Source of the DNA: Candolleomyces eurysporus | Taxonomy: Eukaryota; Basidiomycota; Agaricomycetes; Agaricales; Psathyrellaceae | Direction of reading: 5' to 3' | NCBI GenBank assembly: GCA_027579435.1 | Contig: JANBPK010001433.1 | Location: 1-11,119, forward strand | DNA: 11,119 nt | Part shown: positions 1-8,699 of the stretch, in pieces | Layout of the letters: every line of letters starts with the position of its first letter | Numbering within the stretch: the first letter of the stretch is position 1 | Program-made: the position numbers and the translations under genes | Notes under the pieces: generated by a model | Seen by the model: the letters and a program-made list of their open reading frames with translations, nothing else | The model's database searches: none | What the model was told of the DNA's origin: nothing

Positions 1-1092
1 GCAACTTGGCATGTGCGAGGCGCAGTGTCGAGAGCGTTTGGGTGACTGCCACCGGTACGCCTGAGGATTCGCGGCGTTTCGATGGTGTCGTGTTGAGCAT
101 CGTAANCGTCCTCCTCCTCAGCGGCCTTCCTACCCCACTCCTCCCTCTCACTCCTCGCTGCGTCCAACTCGGCTTCCAACCTCACGACCTTATCCCGCAG
201 CTCCTCGAGTACAATCAACTTCTGCTCCAACCCCCGCTTTTCTTCTTTGAGGACCTCCGCGTTCGTATGTCGTTCTCGTAGGAAATTGAGTTCTTTCGTG
301 AGTTTGGTGTTGGTGTTTTCGAGTTGGCGTAGATAGTCTTGTTGTTTCTTCAACTCCTCCCGGACGACGTGCATATCGTCTGAAGGCGCCGACGACACCT
401 CTTCATGCGCTGTCTGGAGCTCGTCGTACTGGATCTGGAGTTGGTTCAACCTCCGACTCCGTTCGTCCGCTATCTGCGTCGCCTGCGAGAGTTCCGAGCT
501 CAACAACGATATCCGATGCTCCAGAGTCGAGATCAACGACTTCTGGGACGCTGTCGTCTGCGAGGTCGAGAGGTTCAAAGATGAATGGGAGTCCTGCAAG
601 TCGGCGTATTCTTCACGGAGTGTGGTGAGCGTATGTCGCAGTGTCCGCATCTCAGCGTCGGTTTTCCGCTTGGCCTCCTCGTATAATCCCCGCTCCTGCT
701 CCTTCTCCTCCCGCTCCTCCTTCTCGCGATCAGCAAAGTACCTCCGGTCCCTTTCGAGCCTCTCGATCTGCAGCTCCCGTTCGCGAAGCTTGGTCTCGAG
801 CTCGGCGTTGGCTGTCTGAGCAGCCAAGAGCTGACGCTCGAGGTTGGCATGGGAGACGGAGGAGTTGAAGAGCTGGGTCCGACGTTTCGCAGTGGACAAT
901 TGGGGGTCTGGACATCGTCATAGACAGTCGAGAACACGAAAATGAGTTTAGTGAGTAAGACCTCCACGTAATAAGGCAGCACCACGCACCACGCTCGAGC
1001 TCAGCAGCCATCGAGTCGCGTTTCGTCGCGGTCGGTATTGAGGACGTATACCGCGATTTCGGCAAAGGCGTCTTGAAGTTGTCGTTGTTCAT
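1..1092 (-). CDS. MAD1: Spindle assembly checkpoint protein Mad1, N-terminal part (runs off left edge)
   Basis: Mad1 is the coiled-coil scaffold that recruits and converts Mad2 at unattached kinetochores and so delays anaphase. Exon 1 is 1092–990, a phase-1 GT–AG intron covers 908–989 (donor GTGCGT), and exon 2 is 907–1. The start is the first ATG in frame; the upstream open frame has no ATG. The N-terminus has a short TPLP-containing leader, then KRDSMAAELERDPQLSTAKRR across the splice junction, which I recall as the conserved start of agaricomycete Mad1. About 260 residues of Glu/Lys/Arg/Leu-rich coiled coil follow (for example ERQLLAAQTANAELETKLRE). Some 300 residues are visible before the N at 106. 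Beyond it the annotated frame loses Mad1 character, while the next frame reads VAVTQTLSTLRLAHAKL, which does look like Mad1. The Mad2-binding motif and C-terminal domain lie outside the window. The product call rests on remembered family sequence, not a search; another coiled-coil protein is possible but less likely. Confidence 0.78.
908..989 (-). other. Intron 1 of the Mad1 gene
   Basis: This 82-nt intron has donor GTGCGT and acceptor CCAG on the minus strand. Splicing joins ...CTCGAGCGTG to ACCCCC..., giving the continuous peptide AELERDPQLSTAKRR. Without splicing the frame does not continue into the coiled coil. Confidence 0.85.
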
Positions 1093-1338
1093 CGTCGCTG
1101 AGGCATCAACGAACGACCTCTGGTCGTGATTTATGTCGTCCTCGTGGTCGTCGTCGTCGCCGGATACAGTGGTCCAGGGTCTGGTCGCTGTCAAGAACGA
1201 TGATCAAAGGCGTGAGAATATGTGGCTTGTTCAATGCACGACACGCTGGTTCCGGTTGTTCTGCTTCCTGCTTGTTTTGTTCTGTGGGCGTCAATCTTTC
1301 CCTTCCTCTCTCCTTCCCGCCCCCTTTACACCGCCAGA
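1093..1338. promoter_or_regulatory. Shared divergent promoter of Mad1 and the DUF262 gene
   Basis: Only 246 bp separate the two divergent start codons, so both promoters must lie here or within the genes. On the plus strand a CT-rich tract at about 1288–1330 immediately precedes the DUF262 start, as is common near fungal transcription starts. No clear TATA box was seen for either gene. An ATG at 1234 is in frame with the DUF262 start and would add 35 residues. I preferred the ATG at 1339 because it follows the pyrimidine tract and has A at −3. Confidence 0.5.
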
Positions 1339-3369
1339 ATGAGCGACTTTGGAGACTCGGACTTGAGCGAGCTCGAGAGCTCGAACGGCGGCGACGACGA
1401 CGACTATGTTGCATCATCAGCCAAGATCAAGGCAGCAGAGAAGAAGAAGGCCGCAGCCAAAGCTGCGCAGGCAGGATTCTCGATTACGGGCGCGTTGAAG
1501 CCCCCGAGACCCACGACATATACCACCCAGGCGTTGTATGGTGCGTTGAGCAGCAAAATCGTTCGCTTTATCCTCATTGTGGACCATCCTAGATGGTATA
1601 CACCATTCGCATATCAATTTGGATGCGGATTACCAGCGAGGTGCGTTTTTCTCTGGTTTCATCTCGTGTATCTCTTGCTGAACCCATTATCTTAGACGTC
1701 GTATGGAACGACGTGAAGCAATCAAACCTCATCGGCTCAATATTCCAAAACTACTACGTTCCGCCAATCATCTTCGCCGCTCAACCCCTCGACGACGGGT
1801 CCGAAATCAAAGTGTGCATCGATGGAAAGCAAAGGTTGACGTCAATCAGGAGGTTTATGGATGGTTTGATTCCTCGTGAGTTCGTTCCTTCACCTCCGGC
1901 ACAAGTACCTGACACTAAAGTCGGCGCACGAATAGATAAAGACCCGTGCGTTACCCTCTCTCGGTTTCTATATTCACGTCGACTGACTACATCTCAGAAC
2001 AACAGGCGAACGCTGGTACTTCAAAGACGTCCCCAACGGCAAAAAATCGCGTAAAATCCTTCCAGACAAGTTTAAACGAGTCTGGTTCGATAAACAAATT
2101 GTTTGTGTGGAGTACCAGGATATAACGGACGAGAACGAGCGGGAAATCTTCCAGCGCGTCCAACTCGGCATGGCTCTAACCCCCGCCGAACGTATGCAAG
2201 GCCACAACACACCCCGGTGCCGCTTCGTCCGACACCTCGTCTTCAAACACATAACCGAAGGCCTCCTTGCGCCAGGGACATCACCTACCACGAATCTCCC
2301 TATCGGTCTAGACTGGGCCTTCGCCCGCGGGGCCGACTTTCGGTGCATCGCCAGTGTCGTGTTCTATTTGGACAAAGAAGGGAAGAAGATACCTGATGGT
2401 TCGTCTTTGGAACCTTGGCTTCGGGATGCCAAGGCCGAGTTGGACCCAAAGCTGAAGAAGAACATCGAAGACGCGTTTGACAAGTTCGAGGAACTCGTCC
2501 AGAGCGATAAACTCAACCCAATATTCAAACTCCAGCTTCGTACGCCTTCGTCGTCGAGGAGCAAGCCCAAAGTTTCTCCGGTCGAGTTTGTGGGGATTGC
2601 GTTGCTTATATGTGCGCATCAGGATAAGATGAGTCTGAAGCAGCTCGCGGCGTGTATTGGGAGGATGAGGAGAGAGCTGCACCGGGATCATCTGGATTTG
2701 AGGCTGAATGGTAGGGTGCTGACGGACGTTGGGAGGGTGATTCGGGAATGTGAGACGGATGCGGATATCGTTGCCGATGACGACGACGACGAAGATGAGC
2801 TTGCTCTAGGAGGGGATAAGAAAGGGAAGAAGGAAAGCACGACGACGACGAAGAGGAAACGCAAGGCAGTCGAGGAAGCATCGGGCGATGAGGATAATGG
2901 AGACGATCACGATGACTACGCCTCAACGAAGAAGAAGGGAAAACCGAAAGCTGCCAAGAAGAAACAAAAACCTACGCCTTCATCCACGTCTACGCCTGCA
3001 TCTGCATCTTCGTCCAAACCTCCCTCGACTTCTTCATCGAAATCCAAACCACCTCCACCACCAACAATACCCCCACTCCCCACTCACCCGAATTCGACGA
3101 GTAGCAGGATAACAGCTCTCAAACAAGCAAGATCTGCGCTCCCTTCTTTCACGAAAACGCACCCCACCGGTTCCTCTTCTATTGGAGGAGGCGGTTCCGG
3201 AAGCGGAGGGTGGGGCCAAGGAGGGTCGAGTTGGAATGTCACCCAAGCGCAAGGAGGATCGACAGGCCACTTGCCCACTCCACCTCCCATAACCCCGAGG
3301 ACGCATAGTGTGCAGCAGGCCCAGATGCAGGGGCATAACGTGCCCCTGCCTTCGAGACCGTATCGGTGA
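1339..3369 (+). CDS. DUF262-domain protein (ParB/Srx-like fold), five exons, 603 aa
   Basis: The exons are 1339–1540, 1593–1640, 1696–1875, 1936–1945 and 1998–3369, all joined by phase-consistent GT–AG introns of 52–60 nt, for 604 codons including the stop. DUF262 is the N-terminal domain of bacterial GmrSD-type enzymes and relatives; its fold resembles ParB and sulfiredoxin, and its DGxQR loop binds or hydrolyses nucleotide in studied members. Visible here are an acidic/Ala-Lys leader (1–60), DADYQR at about 78–83, VVWNDVKQSNLIGSIF after it, DGKQRLTS at 126–133, HKDPTTGERWYF from 144, and the IFQRVQLGMALTPAE segment near 197–211. From about residue 405 the protein turns disordered: a Asp/Glu cluster, KRKRK (a likely nuclear signal, about 432–436), Ser/Pro runs and a Gly-rich patch. 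I see no HNH (GmrD-like) nuclease domain. The domain call is strong; the biological role in fungi is unknown to me. Confidence 0.9.
1936..1945 (+). other. 10-nt micro-exon (exon 4 of the DUF262 gene)
   Basis: The exon ATAAAGACCC lies between a 60-nt intron (1876–1935, donor GTGAGT, CTGAC branch site, acceptor ATAG) and a 52-nt intron (1946–1997, donor GTGCGT, CTGAC branch site, acceptor TCAG). It contributes most of four residues (H-K-D-P), yielding IPHKDPTTGERWYF, the length and wording I expect of this part of the domain. Intron 3 is a multiple of three and stop-free, so its retention would add 20 residues in frame, a possible alternative transcript. Confidence 0.75.
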
Positions 3370-3925
3370 GGTGCGTGTGAGGTGAACGGGCTTGAAAAGG
3401 GCATGATGGTTGGGGGATGAAGAGCACGGTGGGGAGTGGAGCGGCGAAGTAGGCTGCACTATACACGCCCGGCCGACGTACTCCGACGTGGAGGAGGTAC
3501 GTACCATGTACATATACGCGTGCATCATACCGCGTTCTTCTTGTCTCATATGTCGATTTGCTTTACCACTTTCGAATTTGTCGTTTCCCCCTGTACATTT
3601 GTCGATATGTTCGATTTTCTGTTGCATTTTTGTTTATTAGTGGGGTTCGTAAAGTCGATTGATTCGAGAATTGGTTCAACCTTAATGTGGAGAATGGGTA
3701 GGTCGTTAGTCATACCCGTCCTCTTAGCATGTAAATAGAGTCCTTGTTAGAACTCTGAACAGAGTATTGGACCGTTGCTTCCAGCGATTGGAATAAGAGA
3801 TTCATAGTTTACATGGGATGTAGGTGTAAAGGTATTGATCCGCCCTCACGGAGTTTCGTTTGCTCGAAACCAAGATGACATAGACATAGACATGTAAATA
3901 TAAAAGAGAAAAACATGAGGCCTAC
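3370..3925. other. Convergent 3' intergenic region between DUF262 gene and acidic-protein gene
   Basis: The two genes end tail to tail, so this 556-bp stretch should hold both 3'UTRs and polyadenylation sites. I could not fix either cleavage site. A short GACATA/GACATG triplet repeat lies at 3877–3894, followed by an AT-rich stretch, close behind the minus-strand stop. No open frame here looks like a gene. Confidence 0.4.
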
Positions 3926-4705
3926 TTAAATTGAAAGAACAGAACGATGTGCATATGTTCGGACTGGGCGAGGGGAATGGATCGCCAGCCCTTCTTCGGG
4001 ACGACTGGATGGAGATGTGGCTAAACTGTCTGTCATTTCGTCTTCTTGAGCCATCTCTGAATCCTCGTTGGGCCATTCCAGTAACTCCTCGATAGACCCA
4101 GAGGTGTCCTGATGCTTGTTGAGGAGTGAGGGGTTGTCAAGGTACAGCTTTTTTACCATTTCTTCGTAGAAACCTGGCGGGAGCGGAACGTTGACGTCAA
4201 ACCTATAATAGAAGGCAATCGAAATTGAGAGTCAGCCTGTGGTCTCGGGTGTACGCAAGATAGTGGACGTACAGATCTAGATCCGCAGTGTCGACATTCC
4301 CATCGAGAGCCGCGGTAGCGTTGGACTCTGCGGTTTCACATGTGGCACAAAGATTAGCGAGCATCTGGTGAAGATCCTCCTCACTAATATCACTAGCTGG
4401 AACGAGGGGAATGTCACCGAATACTTGCGCACTGTAAAAGGGTATTGTGTGTTAGCAACAGGCTGAAGCGCGATAATAGAGATGCCCTTCAAAACTTACA
4501 ACAAATCCTCAACGGTTAGCGGTCCCTTCGTTGTCGATCCTGCTTGAAGATCTGTGGAGAATTCGAATCCATCTATCACCATCTGCTCCGCCAATTCAGC
4601 GAAGAGGTGCGATGACGAAGTATCAACTGGATCAGCAAAATTGCCGGTGCCTGTGGCATTGAAGCCAGGGTCGCCCAGGAAAGACTGCTGGGTTTCCAGT
4701 GGCAT
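3926..4705 (-). CDS. Acidic protein of unknown function, three exons, 213 aa
   Basis: The exons are 4705–4500, 4431–4273 and 4202–3926. The introns at 4432–4499 (donor GTAAGT, acceptor ACAG) and 4203–4272 (donor GTACGT, acceptor ATAG) are both phase 2 and keep a single frame to a TAA. The start at 4705 (MPLETQQSFLGDPGF) is the first ATG left after the likely 5'UTR intron is removed; the upstream frame carries a stop. The protein is rich in Asp/Glu and short on basic residues: FAELAEQMVIDGFEF, LTVEDLFAQVFGDIP, SEEDLHQMLANLC, then PLPPGFYEEMVKKLY and a Ser/Pro/Glu-rich tail. These amphipathic acidic helices could be an interaction or activation surface, but I recognise no family, signal peptide or membrane segment. 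Gene structure is well supported; function is unassigned. Confidence 0.7.
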
Positions 4706-4724
4706 CTCCGCGATATCAGTATAG

Positions 4725-4767
4725 CTAAATGCAAGTTGGCGCGTCAGTAGGTAGCGAAGAAAGGTAC
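4725..4767 (-). other. Probable 5'UTR intron of the acidic-protein gene
   Basis: This 43-nt minus-strand segment has donor GTACCT, a textbook CTGAC branch site and acceptor TTTAG 19 nt upstream of the chosen ATG. It is at the short end for a fungal intron. In the joined upstream exon the frame contains TAA and no ATG, so it would lie in the leader. Confidence 0.5.
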
Positions 4768-4874
4768 AAGCAGGAGAGCCCGGGTTGGAGAGTTTAAGAT
4801 GCGATAGTTGTGCTTGGTAAGGGTTGGGTAGGCTGTGGGGAGGGCGAGTTAGCGAACTCGGCGGACTGGTGCCT

Positions 4875-4886
4875 CTAATAAATAGG
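4875..4886 (-). promoter_or_regulatory. TATA-like box for the acidic-protein gene
   Basis: The minus strand reads CTATTTATTAGA here, about 170 nt upstream of the start codon, leaving room for a leader of about 100 nt plus the 43-nt intron. Position fits; there is no direct evidence of use. Confidence 0.4.
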
Positions 4887-4905
4887 CCTGCGACCAAATC
4901 TAGAC

Positions 4906-5925
4906 AAATAATTGTCCTCAATAGTCAATGCTCAACCCTTGAGGTGGTTCTGGTGTTTTTTGTCACATAAGCCATTGTGTTGTGATGGGAAGGCGCCAAG
5001 ACTGTGCTTTGTAGGCCGCAGAAGAAACACAGCCTTCAGTCAATGTCGTTCACCTGATTTAGAAGGTCAAAGCAACAATTGCCTGCAAGAGCACTTGCCA
5101 GAGCAAGTCTCACGAACACAATCGGGCGTTCAAAGCAGCGGCTCCACTGGTAGCTAACGGTGAAGTAAGACTTGCCGAACGTTCCCTGCACGGGGATGAT
5201 AAGCTGTGAAGGAATTAAGTGGGTGAGGTGTGAGTTGGTGTTTGGCACTCTTTTGGAGGCAGGTAGGATGGCTGAGTACGGACGATATAGAATTATAAGG
5301 AAGGAAAAGGTAGGTCGATAGGCAAGAGGGAGGTTAAAATTGCACCTCCTTGAGTCCTCATCTGTCTGTCCAGATCCAGCCTTCGTTATTCTGCTTAGTT
5401 CTAATTTTTGTCATGGGACTTCGATTAGAAAGTCTTTATGAATCCACGCTTATATTAAAACCTGTCTTTTTACGACCCTACTCTCCAGTGGTACCTAGTA
5501 CTTATGAGTGCACCGATGTTAGCCTTAGGCATACGAAGCTACCTGATCAAACGTTCAACTTTCAATACCCACCATCGGTCATAAACCGTCCAGGATGATG
5601 AGTGGAAGAGGAAGATTCGGGGAACTAGTATGTGGAGCAGGAGGGTTGAGACAAAGACAGGCGATAGAGCTTGCCACCGACACTTCGAGGCTTCGAGCGA
5701 TGGATCGTACAATCAATACTGAGCCTGGGATATGGAAACAGGATCGTATGGACATTGACATATATTCTTGTTATTTACAGACAATCATACATATTTTTTN
5801 CCCGTTTACAGCAAATTTTATCTATTTTTTCGTGAATTTTAGCAGAGTATATTCTATTTTTTTGTGACTTTCAACGCGAACCAGATAAAAAAGAGCTGAG
5901 CGAGCATATTATCAATAATATAATC
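4906..5925. other. About 1-kb stretch without a convincing gene
   Basis: Open frames here are short, begin at non-ATG codons or have no splice partners. A minus-strand frame at 5036–5248 has no ATG, though TATA-like sequence at about 5285–5305 could feed a leader for the downstream gene. A plus-strand frame at 5595–5760 has an ATG but no upstream or downstream partner. The end (about 5760–5880) is T-rich and includes the N at 5800 next to a T run; it probably belongs to the 3' flank of the zinc-finger gene. Confidence 0.4.
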
Positions 5926-5930
5926 GTAAA

Positions 5931-6120
5931 TCATAGTGAGATGTCGACAACCCCAAATCCATCGAGGGGGATTGTGATTCCGAATTCAAACGCCTGCGAA
6001 ATACCCACTCTGTCGTCTTTCAGCCGGCCACCGCGGCTCCCGAGCCGTACATAAAATGCCTAGAGAATATCCATCCAGTTATCGGGGGGGAAAGCACTGG
6101 CCATCAGAAGCAGATAATAC
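5931..6120 (-). other. Possible last intron and alternative final exon of the zinc-finger gene
   Basis: Directly after HVKR the minus strand offers GTATTA as a donor (6120) and CTCTAG as an acceptor (6060), a 61-nt intron. Splicing in phase 0 opens a 42-codon exon (6059–5931: AFYVRLGSRGGRLKDD...) ending in TGA at 5931. The donor is weak and the new tail resembles nothing I know. The next frame of the same exon begins H-F-M-Y, which would give an HX3H finger. Confidence 0.3.
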
Positions 6121-8566
6121 CCTCTTGACGTGTCTTCGAACGCTCCCCATTGTCGTGTATGACTTTGAACAAAACGGGCACCGATAACGAACATCATCCA
6201 GAGGTTGACTCGATGTGGGTGGGCTGACGCTTGGCAAGGCTGGGGGAAGAGCCGGCAGCTGCGAGGTGGAGGCTAATGGTTGAGGCAAGTAGGCTGAGAG
6301 GTAGCCGTAGGGGACGAAAGGCTGAGGCAATAGGTGCGGCAGTACGGCAACGTCTTGCTGAGTGCTACCCTCGAATGATTGATTTCCAGTCGCGCGCTCC
6401 AAAGGGGGCGATGTAGGTACTGCACGGCAAATTACTTCGGCTCCTTCGTCCCACATCTTCTGACCTCTTCTCTCCAACTCCTCAAGTCCTTCCAATTTGG
6501 ATTGTTCAATCAACAACTTCCCTTGGTCCATCATGTTAACACCCTTGCTAAGCAAGTCGAAGTACACACTCGTGTCCCCATTTCGGAGTGTCCCGGTTTC
6601 GCTATCATGGGACTGGTGTGTATCATCCTGATGCCCCTGACCGCTATAGTCACCGAGTTGAATACACTGAGTGCTTTCGGTTGTCCAAGGAGAGGTAAAG
6701 TCATCGACTGTAGGGAAGGGGCCTAGGTTGGGATCGGTAGGGGTGTCGTAACCAGGCCAATTCGTGGACCCTAGACTTTGACCAGGATCAGTCTGTAACT
6801 CTGTGTTCGTGAAATCCCAGTTCAATGGGGACGTCGCGTCGTTGATTCCTAGGGTCGGATAATTCTGCAATGAGAGAAAATCGGGAACACCAGGATTGTC
6901 GTGTCCAAAAGGAGCTGCTTGAGTGTGGAAATCAACTTGATTGATTTCCGAGGCTGAAGATCCACTCGCATCACCTTGCACGTCAAAATTGATTCGAACA
7001 TTGGGATCGAAATGAAAATCGGCGGGAGTCGAGCCAAGTGACAGACTCGGGGGGAGGTGTGACTGAGCAAATGTGTGAGTCGACAATTCAGGGTGGCTAT
7101 CAACCGGGGTGGAAGTGCTTGCCGCAGCCTGTTCGTTTGGTTGGCTAAGTTGGGGATAGGAATCGAGCTGGAAGCTGGAGGCAATCTGGCCGTTCGAGAA
7201 GCTTTGGGTAAGAAGAGGTGTTTGATCAAGTGTTAGAACCGTCGAGACGCTGCTGCTGCCAGCAACAGGAGTAGAGGCACTCGATCCAGCAGCTGCCCGC
7301 TCCAGAGCCTCCTTACGCAAGGAATCGTTCGGGATCTGATTTCTAGTGCGTTTGCTTCCTTTGGCTCGTGTCTTGTTGGATGTCAAGGGCTTTTCAGTAA
7401 GGTCTTGAGCGCGGAAACGAAGGAGTCCGTCTCCAATGATAAGTCCGGCGGGAGCGGGGGTGGGCGCGTTTGAATTGGATTGTAGGGAAGTACGGGGCCG
7501 AGAGACTTGGAGTGCATAATACCTATCCGCGTATTCCTTGACTAGCTCCGGAGTAACGAGAACTCCACTAGTAGACCTGACAAGAGGTGCGGTGGATGCT
7601 TCATGAGTCGCTAAAGAACTGGAGGAGCTGCTAGCGGAGGCAACTGTGGCTTCCGGGACTGGATTTCCATCCAGGTTGGAGGTTTGAGAATTTGGCGCGT
7701 CGTCCGATGTGTCGGATACCGTGGTGTCGACATCACTGATCTGTGTAGCGTTAACATTTCCAGTCGTGGTGGACACCAACTCTTCACTCGTATGAGACTC
7801 ATTAGTCACAGATCTAGCAGCTGCCGAATTCTGCGCAACTGGGGTCGGGTTCGGGAGGATCGCGTTCAACCGGCGGCGGCCACTGCCAGCGGCACCAGTA
7901 AGGGAATTATCAGGTGGAGTTTCCGTGTGCTCGCCACTGGCTGAGCTCAAAGCTGATGCATCTGGAAATATTTGTGAGCATCTTACGCTTGGAAGCAAAT
8001 AAAATTATTTATACCTGCAGGGACACTTGGAAATTCAATGCTGGAGCTACTACTCTCGAGGCGACGTCGGCACTGAGGCCTTTGATTTTCCAAAGAATAT
8101 CCCGCGTCATTCGAATCATCGCTCTTGCGGTTCTCTTCTGAACGACGACGCTTGTTTCGCGAAGAAACTTCATTAGCGCTCAGAGAGGTTGACTGGGCGC
8201 CTGCTCGAAGAGAAGGCTGAGTCGCAGAGGAGACAGGACGCGTCGCTGCCACAGCGTCAACATTTTCACCTGTCGGGGTTGTGATCGCGTCTTGAGACAA
8301 TTTGCGGGTCTGGCGCAAGGACCTGAGCTTTTTCGAAGCCAAGTTCTCCTTCTCCTGGTGGCTGCCGTCTTCAGACGCGTCGTTGCGTGCGTGCTCAGAG
8401 CGGTATCTAAAAACTCGATGTTGGCCCAGGCTAGTACCGAGAGCAGATAGGAAGCTCACTCTAATTCTTCTCTTTGAAGCCCCGACGCCACAGTTGCATC
8501 CTCAGTCAGTGTGCAATTATTCAGAGCATTTATGCTCAAGTCGTCGAGTGGGGCACGGCCAGTCAT
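6079..8566 (-). CDS. Ser-rich putative transcription factor with one C-terminal C2H2-like zinc finger, 793 aa
   Basis: The exons are 8566–8460, 8406–8015 and 7961–6079. The 53-nt introns at 8407–8459 (donor GTGAGC, acceptor TTTAG) and 7962–8014 (donor GTATAA, acceptor CCAG) keep the frame. The start ATG (MTGRAPLDD) lies about 75 nt below a TATA-like box. The protein begins with about 150 residues of charged sequence including RNKRRRSEENRK, a likely nuclear signal. A long Ser/Thr/Pro/Gln-rich disordered body with a second basic patch (RAKGSKRTRNQ) follows, then a Leu/Glu helix (KLLIEQSKLEGLEELERRGQ). Near the end is RYRCPFCSKSYTTMGSVRRH (Cys761, Cys764, His777), the start of a classical DNA-binding finger. 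The second His is absent: the frame ends 16 residues after His777, with only a Cys 12 residues on. A last intron at 6060–6120 may exist, giving about 822 residues, but it does not supply the His either. A DNA-binding role is inferred from the finger and basic patches; targets are unknown. Confidence 0.75.
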
Positions 8567-8640
8567 TTCTGAAAGAGAGGCCTCACGCAGTGGAAAGGCA
8601 ATGAAGGTGAACCAAAAGAAACAGTCATACAGCGTGCCCA

Positions 8641-8650
8641 ATATTTAAAC
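8641..8650 (-). promoter_or_regulatory. TATA-like box of the zinc-finger gene
   Basis: The minus strand reads GTTTAAATAT here, about 75 nt upstream of the ATG at 8566, a usual distance for a short fungal leader. It also argues for the start at 8566 rather than the longer open frame beginning at 8641, which starts inside this element. Confidence 0.45.
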
Positions 8651-8699
8651 CATCCAATCCATTGTGCTCAACGAACCCTGAATCGAAGATACGGTGCCT

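Noticed and set aside
575..985. 136-codon minus-strand frame overlapping Mad1.
   Set aside because: It reads through the Mad1 intron and gives Ser/Arg-rich nonsense; the Mad1 coiled-coil frame explains the same DNA.
1234..1338. N-terminal extension of the DUF262 protein from an in-frame ATG at 1234.
   Set aside because: The extension crosses a CT-rich promoter-like tract and would add a hydrophobic stretch unlike the acidic start; the ATG at 1339 has better context. It cannot be fully excluded without transcript data.
3034..3627. 197-codon minus-strand frame opposite the DUF262 tail.
   Set aside because: It is antisense to low-complexity Ser/Pro/Gly codons and crosses the stop codon and 3'UTR of the DUF262 gene; a shadow.
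5595..5867. Plus-strand frame starting MMSGRGRFGELV, followed by a TTTACAG acceptor-like word.
   Set aside because: It has no plausible donor at intron distance and no downstream exon, and it runs into a T-rich stretch with an N.
6849..7229. 126-codon minus-strand frame inside the zinc-finger gene.
   Set aside because: It is in a second frame of a well-supported 1.9-kb exon with no start or motif of its own.
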